Assembly (NCBI GenBank): GCA_934045075.1
Contig: OW203731.1
Span: forward strand, 13,897,062 to 13,961,061
Length of the DNA: 64,000 nucleotides
Direction: 5' to 3'
DNA from: Yponomeuta sedellus
Taxonomy: Eukaryota > Arthropoda > Insecta > Lepidoptera > Yponomeutidae
In this document: piece after piece, positions 43,700-56,399 of the stretch
How the letters are laid out: each line of letters opens with the position of its first letter
Numbering within the stretch: the first letter of the stretch is position 1
Made by a program: the position numbers and the translations under genes
Notes under the pieces: model-generated
The model's database searches: none
The model's input: the letters and a program-made list of their open reading frames with translations, nothing else
What the model was told of the DNA's origin: nothing

Positions 43700-43741
43700 A
43701 GTGAGTCAGTCAGTCAGTCAGTCAGTCAGTCAGTCAGTCAG
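43700..43741. repeat. (GTCA)n microsatellite
   Basis: Runs of GTCA at the end of the first repeat D segment. A longer second array is at 44001-44061. Confidence 0.9.
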
Positions 43742-44000
43742 GACTTTGAATTTTATATGTATAGAAAAAACGGCGAAACACGTCCTCAATCAATTGTGTT
43801 GAAGAACATCTATTTTAAGTTTCAAGAAAATTAGACAACATTTTTTATACCTCCCATACAAATTTTGGCAACCCTTTTCGTCCCCTTAGGGGTTGAATTT
43901 CAAAAAAATCCGGTTTTAATTCTTGCCTACATTATACATAGACCCCCTGTGAGAAATTTCAGCTTCCTAGGTCCAACGGCTTGGGCTGGGCGTTGATGAG

Positions 44001-44061
44001 TGAGTCAGTCAGTCAGTCAGTCAGTCAGTCAGTCAGTCAGTCAGTCAGTCAGTCAGTCATT
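44001..44061. repeat. (GTCA)n microsatellite
   Basis: The longer of the two GTCA arrays, about 14 repeats, ending the duplicated repeat D segment. Confidence 0.9.
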
Positions 44062-44609
44062 CAGGACTTTGAATTTTATATGTATAGATTATCTGCCAAG
44101 ATCAAGTGAACTTCATCTGAGATAGTAAGAATCCAATCCTATTGTATAGCTGTACTAGGACAAACTAATAGATGTGGGCGGTTGTAACGCTTTAAAGAAT
44201 CAATTTAGAAAGAGGGAGAGCAGATTTCTGCGTTTCGCCCAGCTATAACCCTTCATTACCATTGGCATTTGGCAAAAATTGTAAAAGATTATTCTGGAGT
44301 CTTTATAAATAGCAGAGACTTGAAGGGTTAGCGATGAAGACGGGAGAACGGAACAAATCAATCAATAAATAATTCTGCCACACGAGCTTGCGGCGCTCAC
44401 GCAACGTCACAAAATCGGGAGTCACAAAAGACCCGCTTAGCCAAAGTATGATTGCGTTTACTTACGTCACGTTCCGAGGAGATAAAAGAAATTACGAAAG
44501 CTACACAGTAAAAAGTTATAATTACGCCTGACCTAATTTCAACCACAAAATGCAATAGCAGTTATTAGGAGTAGTATTTTCTAAGGTTAACACGAGCAGT
44601 AGACATAAT

Positions 44610-44774
44610 TAAAACTGTTTTTATACGGATTTATGCTCGTTTATTACATTTTTACAATTTTCCGACGTTTCGGCACTTTTTCATGTGCCGTGGTCCCGGA
44701 TGACTGAGTCGTGAAACGTCGGATAATTGTAAAAATGTAATAAACGAGCATAAATCCGTATAAAAACAGTTTTA
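44610..44774. mobile_element. Foldback MITE
   Basis: Inverted arms 44610-44671 and 44713-44774, 62 bp with one mismatch, start TAAAACTGTTTTTATACGG. The 41-bp centre contains its own small inverted repeat (GGCACTTTTTCATGTGCC). Confidence 0.88.
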
Positions 44775-47472
44775 GTTTTTAGGAGGTAAGTAAAGAACCA
44801 AGGGAATCAGGTGCTTAAACGCTCAGATTAATTAGTGTCCAAAGATCGTTCTAAGTAGGTTAAATGTAATAAAACCGTTTGATCAGCTATATGCCTCTCA
44901 TGCACACATATTGCTGTCCAAATTTCGTAAGTACCTATGTGACTCTCAATCATTAAAATACGGGAGAATTTTTGAATGACGTAACGCGTGCGTACGTTCA
45001 TTCTCTACATTCATTCAAAAGACAGTTGCCGGATGAACCAATCAAAGATTGCTGGTTCACTAACGAATTCGACGTTAATTCTATGTTTAGATGATTAATT
45101 TACAATGAAAGATGCGGAATGAAAGACAGAAGTGAACGAAAAGTGAAGTCTGATTTGGTTCAGGTCATCTAGCGGATACAGCCACTAAAGTAGATTGTAG
45201 TCAAAGACAACCATCTGCGTCCTGCTAATCTGTGCTAACGGAGGATGTAGATCGATTCGTGGTTCGATGGACGACGCAGCTCGCGATCCTACCGTGCAAT
45301 AGATTATGTTAACTTATTGAGATATCCTTTCTGTTTAGCCGGAAGCCTGGAAGAGGTTACCTACCAAGGTTGGCTGGGAACGATTGTCCACCGTAAACTA
45401 GCAAAACTTTTATAATTTTGACTAATCCCTATTTCTATGAAGGTGATATTTTATATTTTTGTTGCAAAGTCGCTAGCAACGTAAGAGTTCATGCGAATAT
45501 GGTAACAACTAAGAAACCTGGCACCACTCTATCGCTATATTGAGTTCGATACAAGGATCATTCTGCGCGCATTTTGGTTTTAATGATTGATAGAATTAAG
45601 CTAGGCTAAGATAAATACACATTTACCGGGTAAATTGGACCCGTTTAATGTAAAACTAAAATTTAACATAGAGATAAAAAGTAGATCCAGACTAAAAGTC
45701 TAGAATAAAAAATTATATTTGCGAAACTGGTAACTAGTTTCTCGTAATGTATTCATATGTTGCTGGTAGTCAATTACCCTATTTTTTAATGTAGCAGGCA
45801 ATTAGAGTAGGGTAATTAAAAAAGGGTCACTGACTGTCTGTCATACAAAGAAGCCGCGCTTTAACACGCGGACGCGGCACGTACATTTATGTACTATTTC
45901 GGGTTTTGGGAACTTTATAGTATGTTGTTGTTCTCTCTGAGGCGAAAGAGAAGGAAGAAACTTGGTTAGAGCTACCATCCCTAGCCATGAACAGAGATAA
46001 ATGGACAGCCCTTGTATCAGCCCTAGACTCCACCGCTGAGTAAAGGAGTTCTCTGCTACCATGACACCACGACATGAGTGTGTATGGCGAAATAAAAGCC
46101 ATTGATGTGTAGAAAACTTATTTCGCAATATTATTGGTCAGCAATAAAGTGGTGCCTACAGTACATGTCTGTTCTATCGTAATAGCAAGATTCGAAAGCC
46201 ACTTCGCGTGTGCAGCAGCCGGTCGAGGGTTGTCAGTGAAGGGGTGTGAAGTTGCGGGCAGCGCGTTGGGGCCACTTAAACACGCGACAGCACCCCCCGC
46301 CCTTCTTGGACCGTCTGGTGCCGTCTGCTATTTTTGTACCTACTTGATTAAGCTAAAACTAGCTTGAGATATGTTTGCAATAAACGTTCACACAACACCG
46401 CAATGAGGAACTTGCCTCATAATTAGATTGGAGTGAAATTGTTTATAAGCATAGAAAAATCTCATGATTTTTTTTTTTGGGGTTTCACAAATTATATTAT
46501 GAAGAGTATTAGAAATGGTGAAAAAATATAACCACAATAATTTATTTTTTAACCTAAGCTCTCCAACGAAATTAAAACAATATGTACAAACTCTATATTA
46601 GACCCTCAAATCCCAAACTCTACCTCTGACCCAAGCTAAGATGGGGTCAAAAAGTGACAAGAACTTTCGAGTTTTGATTAGTTTCAGGTGTCTTCGGTAC
46701 TGTTTTACTACGTTTTTGTTTAAATTTGGTCACAAGTTTCTCAACTACAGCACAGTAATTGACTGTGTGAGAAAAAAACAAACTTAGACCTTGTATTTCT
46801 TAAATTTTTCACACAAGCTGATTGGTTGTCATTTTAAATTAATATTTGTTTTTAGTTTTCGTAATATAAGAATTTATTAAAAAAAATGTTCTTTGAGGTT
46901 ACTTACCCCTAGTAACCTCAAAGATTAACTCACCAGGTTACTTACCCCTAATTTGGGATACTTTTTTTCTTGCTTATACCATAGTATCGTTGTATTGGTT
47001 GTTTAAAAACATTGTAGGTATAGGAAAACTTAACATTTTCTGATAGGGTTTGTACAAAATCCATTGAAAATTAAGTTGATGAAGTTTTTACTTCTGTAAA
47101 GCGCGTGGCGCAATACGCAGATCGCTGTTTTTGTTCTTTAACTTGAATTTTTTGCAAATTTATGCAAGCTAACATGAAATCATGAAATTGCATTTTTTTC
47201 CTTAACATAAAGAAAGAAAATAAAAATATTATTATATTACACATGAAGAACATGTAAACAACCAGAGTACAATTGGCGGCCTTATTGCTAAAATCAACTT
47301 ATTCCAGACAATCCTATGATGGAGAGTTGGATATTCAATAGAAAGCATGAGCAAACATTGAGCTTTGCATGGAATGATGGAACTTTTGCATGAATGATTT
47401 AACTGCGAAGCAGATAATTGTTATCATTTCTAGGACCATTAACATCAAGGATTGATCCACAAATCTATAAAT

Positions 47473-47880
47473 AAAATTCAAAAACCTGACTGACTGACTC
47501 ACTCATTAACGCCCAGCCCAAGCCGTTGGACTTAGGAAGCTGAAATTTTGCACAGAGGGTCTATATATAATGTAGGCAAGGAGTAAGACCGGATTATTTG
47601 AAATTCAACCCCTAAGGACGCCTCTTTAGGGATTGAATTTCAAATAATCCAGTACAAACTTTGGCAACGCTTTTCGCCAAGAGCATTGCCAAAGTTTGTA
47701 TGGGAGGTATACAGAATGTTGTCTAATTTTCTTGAAACTTAAAATAAATACTCTTCAACACAATTGATTGAAGACGTGTTTCGCCGTTTTTTAAATTTAA
47801 CACTTAAGGGAGTGAATGGGGTTGCAAAATTTTGTAGCTACTAAAGTCCACGCGGACAGAATCGCTGGCAAAAGCTTGTA
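47473..47880 (-). mobile_element. Repeat D copy, rearranged
   Basis: It shares GCCCAGCCCAAGCCGTTGG and CACAGAGGGTCTATATATAA (reversed relative to 43.5 kb). A hairpin at about 47596-47650 (TTATTTGAAATTCAACCCCT) suggests local inversion. Confidence 0.65.
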
Positions 47881-48906
47881 ACACATAAAAAGCGAAACAA
47901 ATGAGGGGTTCAATTTTTATTTTTGTTCTATTTTTGCTTTTAAACAGTTAAACATAAGAGTGTCAAACTTAGAGTGATTATAGTGCATTTCTATTTAAAA
48001 CAAATAATTAAAAATACTAGCCAATTGTTAGTCATTTTGATTCATTTAACTTTTTTTAATGGAAGTAGTACAAACTTACTATTCAACAATCCTTAAGGTA
48101 ACCATTAACCATTTATCAGGCAATGGCATGATAGTTGCCACCTTAAATTGAATTGTACTTATCACATTGAAATAAGGTCCAAAACCAATAAAAACCCATT
48201 CTGTCACTGCCCATTAAAGGATGCAATGACCAATGTAGAAGTGCTGGGAACGAATGGAATGAAAAGACATGTCACAACTGTGAATCTGTCATTGTAGGTA
48301 CTATAAATGTATGAACCAAAATATGGTAAACCACACAGCAGAGTGTCTACCTAATTTGGTTTTCTATGATTTTTTTTTAAATAATGTTCTCAACACTGAA
48401 ATGGGAGGGTTATTTAGCTAAACTAAAAGATGACAGATGGACATTAAAGGGGACGTAATGGAAAGGCCCAGAGCCATGCACGCTATGTGAAGATGAGATT
48501 GAGTCAGGCTGGCCGGGGATTGCAGGCCCAGTGTGGATCAAAATAGGTCAAGTATGATCAAGTATGATAGCTGCAAGAGGACTATGTCCTATATGGTTGC
48601 TCTAAAAATAAACATTACAAGTCACCTCCGGAGTTCCTAAGAGGGGATGCAGTTGAATTAATTTTACTAACAGAATTAAAACACTATACTGCTATTTATA
48701 ATAATTTAAGTATTGTATTCTATTATATTTCTTACACCGTGGGCAGCTTATTATGCTGCGGGTCCATTTTGGGGGCTTAATACTTAAAGCCTATGTATTT
48801 TATTATTGTCTTTGTGTTGTTTTTTTTTTACGGGTTTTTTTATGCTCTCTGTGCGAATTTTTTATTTTTATAATTGTATGCATTTTGTAATAGTTTTGTA
48901 TATGTT

Positions 48907-49115
48907 GACGACCTCTGTGGCATACCAGTAGCGCATCTATCTACCATGCAAGAGGTCCCCGGTTCGAATCCCGGATGGAGACAAAAAAAAAGCCCTGGTC
49001 TTGGATGTTTTCACGTTTGTGATTTCATTATTTCTGGTTTCCACGACACAGGGTATCCTAGTGTATGGCCAGAAGCAATGTATGTACTTGGATGTAAATG
49101 TTATGTTATGTATGT
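48907..49115 (+). mobile_element. SINE B copy
   Basis: tRNA-Gly-like head GACGACCTCTGTGGC ... GGTTCGAATCCCGG, then the same body as at 2343-2544. Confidence 0.8.
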
Positions 49116-49811
49116 GTTTTTTGTTTGGTTTCGAGTATTATGTCATCAAAATAAATTTTCTTTATAACCTAATTTAAACCAAGAGGTCAACAAAACTGTT
49201 GGAGCACTTAATTAATGTAAAGAACTAGTTAGTCCCTTGCAAAAATTTGTTGGTTTTAATAAAAACTGTGGTGGAAACATTTTAAAAATCTATTTAAATA
49301 GATCGCAACTTCATTATTAATTTTTAATGGATTAAGTACAATGTTATATATTTTAATAAATATTAAAATACTGCCTGGATTGTTTAAATATTTAATGTGA
49401 TTGATAGATAGAGAACACTTTATTACACAACCAACCTTTATTTAACAGTAGGTACTTTGAAATGTAAATAAATAAAAAAAAATATTTTGATAATTTATTT
49501 ATGTTTACCAGAAAGAACAACTTTACCCACCAACCCTTTCTCAATTTATTTATTTATTCTCATTTGTTATGAGTGTAGGTACCAGTTATTAAATCACTGA
49601 TAAGTTTCTTTAATTTTATACAACTGATAGGGGCTTAAGTTTCCAAGATACCTAACCACTCTTATGAAATTACTGGTGACTTAATTTTAATCCTATGTAT
49701 TTCCTGGGACAGGATGGGTTCAATTAGGTAGCAGTTCTATATGTAAATACATTATTAGGAATTAAGTTTTGATGAAGTCCACCGCCAAAATAAACGAAAC
49801 TTGTTACTGAC

Positions 49812-49995
49812 CTTACAGCCGCATCACATTCCACCGGCACCAACTCGTCAAGCCCAAAACGCTGTGATCAATCCCAGATTTAGAGCACTGTTTCACTGCC
49901 GCCTTACACAAACTCACAACTTCATCAAACGATGGAATTTCAAAGATAGTGTAATGAAAACTTCGAAACGGAATCGAAATAACGGAGAAATTGAA
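49812..49995 (-). other. Possible exon of an unknown minus-strand gene
   Basis: The minus strand reads without stop for over 50 codons with protein-like content (TIFEIPSFDEVVSLCKAAVK then QCSKSGIDHSVLGL), ending at TAA just before a GTCAGT donor-like site (AAG|GTCAGT). No ATG lies in that frame. It may be a terminal coding exon, a 5'UTR exon or a relic. Confidence 0.25.
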
Positions 49996-51335
49996 GAATA
50001 GACTTTTTCACGGAATAGAAGGAAGATGTGAAACGTCAATACAAACCGAGTACCCCCTCCGTGATTTTTATCGTAAAATTATTTACAGAGTAAGAGTCTG
50101 GTTGACTCCACAAACGTAATCACATTGCACAGTTAGTTCTAAGTAAAGTTTATTTTGTTACAAATTCATTTTAAATTAATTTAACGAGAGAAAATAGTGA
50201 GATATACAGCCACACAACAAGTACTTTTTGTACAAAGCCACAGATTAAACGAAAACTTGTTTTTTTTTACACAGTACGCCACAGATTACTTCGGCGACGT
50301 TATCAAATTACCGTTATATTCCACACGATAACATAACGGTAACTATTGGAAGATCGGCCCAGCATGCTTAAATGACTCTTGCATCGCTTAACTAGTACAA
50401 TTATTATGCGATAAATAAAAACCCGGTTGCTGAGCAAAAAATAAGCAGGCAGGCGGGATAAACCCAGATAATAACAGCAACGCCATCTAGTGATGAGCAG
50501 TAAGATGTAGATAGCGCCATCTGGTAAACAAGAAAGGAACCTCTAGAAACTGAGGATTTTAACTCTTCTACGGAAGCAATATAGCATAGCTTCTCTTAAC
50601 TACTATGGGTAGCTACTAGCATTGAACTTTAATGCTACTAGGCAAACTAATTGGAGTCTGGTGAGGCAGGAAAAATCGGGATATGGGGTATCTTCTTCCA
50701 TACCTTTGGGCGCTCCAGGAATCACTCCGCGTTCAGTCTAATTAGCAAGTAAGAGATCGATAGCGCATCAACCAGTATCTAACAATTACAGTACTAATAA
50801 GGCTACCTACGGTTACGTACATATCTATCGTAACTGGTGTATCTAAGTACCTGGTGCACGGATGTAAACGTGTAAATGCTGCCGACACCAGTCTTAATTC
50901 ACGAGTAGCGGTATCTAGTTGCCTCATTTAAAAACTGCTTAAAATGTAGAGACTCTCTATACCTACAGTCGCACGTAGCATACGATTCTCTACATTTCAG
51001 TTGCAGTAGGTGCAGTAGTCCGTAAAGTAACTGAGTGCATTGATGTATTGTAAATGTCGATGTGCTGCCCAGTCACTATGGGTCGTCGTCGTTAAGGTTA
51101 TGTGCAGTAGACTTTCAATGGGGATTAGTGGAATAACCCTACTGTAACTACTCAGTAAAAGTAGGCCCTTAAGAAATAATGAAAACCTCTCCAACATAAA
51201 TTTAATTATACTAAATAATATCTACAAACTGGGTTCGGGCGGTCTCCAACTATTTGCAAATACTTACCTAGTCTAGACATAGACAAAGAAGGTCTAGATA
51301 AAGAGGACTTATAAGTATATCTTCTACTTATCTAT

Positions 51336-51872
51336 ATAAATAAAATTCAAAGTCCTGACTAACTGACTCACTCATCAACGCCCAGCCCAAGCCGTTGGAC
51401 CTAGGAAGCTGAAGTTTTGCACAGAGGGTCTATATATAATGTAGGCAAGGAATAACATAACATTTACATACAGGCACATACATTGCTTCTGGCCCCACAC
51501 TAGGATACCTTGTGTCGTGGGAACCAGAAACAACGACATCACAAACATGTAAACATCCAAGACCTAAGTTTTTTTTTGTTCCCAGCCGAGATTCGAACCC
51601 GGGACCTCTTGCATGGTAGGTAGATGTGCTACCGCTACGCCACAGAGGTCGTCATATAATAATAAGATCGGATTTTTTTGAATTCAACCCTAAGGGGGCG
51701 AAAAGGGTATGGGAGGTCTAAAAAATGTTGTCTAATTTTCTTAAACCTTAAAATAAATACTCTTCAACACAAGTGAATGAACACGTGTTTCGCCGTTTTT
51801 ATAAATTTTACCCAGTGAATGGGGTTGCAAAAAAAGTTTACGCGGACGGAGTCGCGGGTCGCAAAAGCTAGT
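51336..51872 (-). mobile_element. Repeat D copy containing a SINE B insertion
   Basis: Left part 51336-51449 and right part 51654-51872 match the 47.5-kb repeat and are split by SINE B. A short AGGAATAA/TAATAATAAGA junction is seen on the two sides. Confidence 0.7.
51450..51653 (-). mobile_element. SINE B copy nested in repeat D
   Basis: Minus orientation; head GACGACCTCTGTGGCGTAGC and box B GGTTCGAATC. The body matches the other two copies. Confidence 0.82.
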
Positions 51873-52774
51873 ACTCGTATAAATATTATGCTAGCTGATT
51901 CGACAAACGTTGTTTTCCATAATAAATAGCGTAAAGCAGCATCGTCGAATTTGAATCCAAATCGTCGTCAGGCTATACTAGTCCACTGCTGAACATAGCC
52001 GTCCCCAAATAATCCAAATAAATCCAAGTAGGTATCTAATCCTTGATTCCGAAGCTCAAATAGACAAAACTGCGGATCGGATAGCTCAAACTGGAATGGT
52101 ATGTATGCATCCGAGGAGAGCCGATTAAGAGCCGTTTACTGAGGCTAGACACGTGGGTTTACTGATGAATAAGTAGGCAACTTCGGTTTGAAAACCATTT
52201 GTCGATGTTGTGGGCAACAGCTTTTATCGCCTTAGGGTGCTGCAGGATAAGGTACAGGATAAGGAACTACCTTAGTGAGTTAGTGAAGATATGCGGGTCA
52301 AGTTATGAGTGTTACTTGCTCTCTCTAACCTTAACTACTGGGACGTTTTATATGGTGGCTGTTTGCTTGGTCTGAAAGATAGCGTGTGCAGAATGCGTGT
52401 GCTGGTTTCTGCTTCCGAATCCCTCCCCGAGCCCATGTCACCCCGTATCTGAACGACGCGAATCTTTTGAAGATGCCTGCACGTCGTATTGCTGGTTTGC
52501 TTTTCGGTGTAAACCGAGACTCCCTATTATTTGTTCAATAAGATCCAATGGTCACGAAACAAATATAAACACAAAATGAGGACGGCCATACCAGCACATC
52601 TAACTTGGCAGCTTCAGATTCCCACCGTGTAAATGCTGGAATGACATTCCACCTCCTCTCCAAGTCCTTACCAGCAAGTATACGTTTAGGGGGAAAATTA
52701 AAGGTTAGGTACTTGTTAACTTCCCAGAAGTCCGAAGCTTTCCTCTACCAGCATGACCTTCAAGATATTAAATA

Positions 52775-52778
<4 letters not shown>

Positions 52779-52817
<39 letters not shown>
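52779..52817. repeat. (AT)n microsatellite
   Basis: About 19 AT units, uninterrupted apart from the edges. Confidence 0.95.
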
Positions 52818-52820
<3 letters not shown>

Positions 52821-53817
52821 CCCAGCCTTGGAATTAGTTTTTCTGAATTGTTTCAGAATTGTTTTTCACTTGTAGTTTTTCTTTTCTTCTGCTTTTGCTT
52901 TATACCTACTTGGTTGTCTTCATATTCCTTTTCTTTACAATCAATTATACAATTGGGTATGTCTATGTGGCGTTAAATAAATGTTTTTCTCCTTATCCTT
53001 CCTACGAACTACTCTCCGACCTTCCAAATATACCTACACAACAAATTCGATGAAGCCGTTTCGGAGGACTTCGATAACAAACACTAACACGAGATTGTTA
53101 TAATATTACACTAGCTGACCCGGCGAACTTCGTACCGCGTAACAGTCGATTCATTAATTTTTCTCTCCGTAAGAACCACCCTCGTACTTCAAGGAATATT
53201 CTTAAAAAAATAATTCAGCTGATCTCGAGATTTGCGCTTACTTACCCAACATATTCAGCGATTCATTTTCATATTAGGTATAGATACAGATAATAGGCGA
53301 ATAGTACAGACTTTGTTTTCGAAGTACATTTGTGAAGTTATAGAGCAATACCACTCGGAAAACATCATGAGGAAACCTGAGTGTCTGCGGAGATGTCCAA
53401 TTACCCTCAGCATCCCTCGAATCCCGAAATTGCCAAATGGTGGGCACGCGTGGTAATTAAGTCTCTCTCTGCCTGAGAGAAGGCCCTGTGCCCTGCAGTG
53501 GTGTACAGGCGACATAAAAAAGGCGAGTAGTAAGCACAGTAGACCACTGCTTTATTTCATGGAACCAAGTGATTTTCTGAATAATGAATAACTTCCACAC
53601 AACACAATCATTCTTATCCTGCCTGCGTAGTACGATGACGCTAGTCGCGAATGCCAAAAGTCGCGACAATGTCAAATTCTGACATTTTATCGCTACAAAA
53701 CACGTGACTCGTGCCACGTACAACCCAGGCTGGTCCCAATTAGGACACCTGTATGGTAAGGACAACACAAACATAGAAATACACCCAGACTGAGGCGATT
53801 TGTACAAATATACGGCG

Positions 53818-53893
53818 CTCCCTAGAGGGAATCGAACCCACTACTCCCTATGCGGTAATCAGTCGTACCGCTAGACCGCTAGACCAATGTAGG
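53818..53893 (-). mobile_element. tRNA-like SINE head
   Basis: The minus strand has TTGGTCTAGCGGTCTAGCGG (box A, part duplicated) and GGTTCGATTCCCTC (box B). The duplicated CTAGCGGT and lack of a closed acceptor stem argue against a working tRNA. Confidence 0.55.
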
Positions 53894-54014
53894 TCAACTG
53901 TGACAATTCGATGTATATTGCAAATCTAGATTTTTAGACCTAGGTTCTTGTGTCCGTAGGTTCTATAAAGAGCTACTATATTTTTGAACTAAAACTTCCG
54001 TAAGCACAACACAT

Positions 54015-54220
54015 TGTAGACTTTTAGTCCGGATCTACTTACGGGTGTTGTTATATCGGAAGAGTCCGACCAGGTTTCGCTCCGAATCGCAGAGCTTAAT
54101 CATGGCTCTTCCGATATAACAACACCGAGCCATGATTAAGCTCTGCGATTCGGAGCGAAACCTGGTCGGACTCTTCCGATATAACAACACCCGTAAGTAG
54201 ATCCGGACTAAAAGTCTACA
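54015..54220. repeat. Perfect palindrome with 94-bp arms
   Basis: Arms 54015-54108 and 54127-54220 are exact reverse complements and start TGTAGACTTTTAGTCCGG. The 18-bp spacer TTCCGATATAACAACACC is itself a copy of a segment inside the right arm. A related end (AGTAGATCCAGACTAAAAGT) occurs near 45678, so it is a foldback element family. Confidence 0.95.
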
Positions 54221-54648
54221 GCTACTATATTTATTCCTTTTTTCAAAGGCGCAGTATAAATGATAGATTTTTTTTTCAATTGCTGGCACTAGTTATATTA
54301 GCAGCGGGTAGCGCCTTAAACGATCACCACTCAACCGAGTAAAACTTAACTACCCTTCCGGGTGAATTTTAAGGTTGATGACTGTTACCTACACCTACAA
54401 CCTATAGGTACTTAACAGTGAGTTAAGGTCGATTCATTCTCATCGCCACACATATTAGTCACAGGAAAAGAAGTCTGATAATAATTTACACGATTTGACT
54501 ATTGACCTCCTTTACTTATTCCAATTCTTACCTAGCAACGTCAAGGAAACGCAATAATGATATAAGCTTCAGTTTATTGCGTCTTGACTTCGGGTATGTC
54601 AAGTATCTACTCGGATTTTTCATGGGAAAACTAATTATATAGTAAAGA

Positions 54649-54992
54649 CTATAAAATTGTACATTTAGGATCCGTGGGTTTCCTCTTTGGCTTATCCTTT
54701 ATCCAGCGAGAGCAATTGGAGCGTGAAGTGTAGATTTTCTTCAACCGTTTCGTATGATCCTTGAAAGTGTCGGGCTGGAGATATCTGGACGCGATAAACG
54801 CATCTTTGGCGCAAACGCAAGACGCCATTGGTCTTTCTTGTTTGACTAAAGAATTTGGACAATTCTGCCGGACCCTTCCGCATTTCTCCTTGCATACGAA
54901 TGGATCACGACACTGTAGATTTTTGTTGGTGATGGAAGGGTCGCAAATAGGATCTCTTTCGCATGGTTGTACGCCACTTGAGAAGTTAAATG
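54649..54992 (-). CDS. Terminal exon of a Cys-rich protein with a CTIL C-terminus
   Basis: The acceptor CGTCTATTTCAG lies at 54993-54995. The exon adds about 114 residues in phase 1 and stops at 54651-54649. The protein is basic and Cys-rich (CERDPICDPS, CRDPFVCKEKCGRVRQNC, ASCVCAKDAF, SNCSRW). It ends KPTDPKCTIL, a CaaX box whose last Leu would predict geranylgeranylation. There is no ATG in the frame, so the start is in an undetected upstream exon. The C-terminus matches the 60.2-kb gene, but body similarity is weak, so it is at best a distant paralogue. I do not recognise its function. Confidence 0.6.
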
Positions 54993-55846
54993 CTGAAATA
55001 GACGATATTTTCTGTATGGTCAAGTACAAATACTTTAGAACCTGTTAGTGGTTGGGTATTAAGCCTACTGTTACAGTTACACAGTTATAAACTATGTCCT
55101 AGGCACGGGAGCGTCCGAGTGCAGTCCGGTCTCTTCATCTATATAGTATGAGTGAAGGTGCCATTGGACGCTGTATAAATCATCTCATTACGTATATACA
55201 AAGGCCAAAGTTTTGTTATGTCTTCATGATGACATATTAAGGTGGGAAGCTATTGAATCTAATTAACTCCTCAGAAGCGTAAGTTAAGTACCTACTCAAC
55301 TTACGTCCACTTTAAAAAGAGGGATGAGTAAAGTTTAGGAACCTCAGTTTTCAAAGGCAGAAAGTGAACACTTTAAAATCTAATATATTAAAACTTGCTT
55401 GAATAAATACACTCACAGCGGGGCATTCTGATGAGACACGGTTATCTTGTTTCAGCTCCAAAAGTTACTCTAAAAAAAGGAACATTATTCTTAAAAATCT
55501 CCATTGACGTGTATTGCGTAGAGGGGGATTTTCAAACCTGGGTGGGTAGTTAACCCCCCGTTGCAAGGTCGCCTGAATTCACTGTTGCCGACTGCAATAT
55601 CAACCAATACATCTTCCAGAATGGGAATTTTTCACAGGCGCTGTTAATTTAAAGACGAAATAGGGTGAGGTGTTTACAAGTTTGTAATGTAAAATTGAGT
55701 CAGTCATTCATAAGCTAATGTTAGCTCTGGACTCTGACGACACTCATATAGGAAGGAAGTGGGGTGGTCATATTCTTGCATAGAGATCCACACAAGTTGT
55801 TTGAAAGTGGTACTATGTAATTGATCAGTACAGTGTTACTTCTAAA

Positions 55847-56068
55847 ATGAAGAAAATAACGATATATGATGTGTCGAAGAATGACTACCGCATATACTTA
55901 GGGAGCCCGATTAAACTAAGCACGAACTTTTATACTATTACAGACCACACCTTCGCCTCTTTTTACCAGCCATCTATTGGGCCCCAACTTTACTCACCAA
56001 CCCCCACCTACTACTATCCTTTGTATACAATACACCTTCCGAATATTCTGATCAACAAGGAGCGGTAA
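55847..56068 (+). CDS. Small open frame, 73 residues, uncertain
   Basis: ATG in an A-rich context (CTAAAATGA). The product begins MKKITIYDVSKNDYRIYLGS and has a Tyr/Pro-rich middle (SPTPTYYYPLY). It has protein-like composition, but there is no recognised domain, no splice evidence and no paralogue in the window. It may be chance. Confidence 0.22.
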   Translation: MKKITIYDVSKNDYRIYLGSPIKLSTNFYTITDHTFASFYQPSIGPQLYSPTPTYYYPLYTIHLPNILINKER

Positions 56069-56399
56069 AGAACAAGTGGTGCACTAACACTTACCCATAC
56101 TATTTAGTCATTGGTGGAAGATGTGGATGGTATGAGGAAATCTGGTACTTTTACGATATTATTGGAACATTTTTTATGGTATTTTTGTTCGTTTTTAGGT
56201 ACATATGAAAGTAGGCGATGTATAGCAAGACAGTCAACTGACAAGTATTTTTTTTATAATCTTCTATTTTTGATATTGACATGACTTTACGAAGACTTTT
56301 TCATTTGTAAATAGTCTAGAATAGTCTACCATGGAGGTCAGTGCCCAACATAGGCCATAAAATACCCTCTGGCCACGAGGTCCGACTGTTTTTGTCCTA

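Larger units (their letters stand above)
42523..44090 (+). mobile_element. Dispersed repeat D with GTCA tails, interrupted by SINE A array
   Basis: It starts TAGCTTTTGCCCGCGACTCC (about 42525), a start common to many lepidopteran dispersed repeats. It resumes after the SINE array at 43545. The segment 43545-43765 is then repeated at 43838-44090. Both copies end in (GTCA)n followed by GGACTTTGAATTTTATATG. Reversed relatives lie at 47473-47880 and 51336-51872. Confidence 0.7.
44775..49811. other. Intergenic, repeats and no recognised gene
   Basis: It contains a 12-bp-arm hairpin at 46892-46922 (TTTGAGGTTACT), a reversed repeat D copy at 47473-47880 with internal inversions, and SINE B at 48907-49115. 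The remaining AT-rich DNA shows no coding pattern. Confidence 0.45.
49996..54648. other. Intergenic, repeats
   Basis: It contains repeat D with an inserted SINE B (51336-51872), an (AT)n tract (52779-52817), a SINE C-like segment (53309-53470, plus orientation), a tRNA-like head (53818-53893) and the large palindrome. No gene recognised. Confidence 0.45.

Noticed and set aside
54993..55029. Start of the 54.6-kb gene at 55029
   Set aside because: That codon is TTG, and a good AG acceptor at 54993 shows the upstream part is intron.
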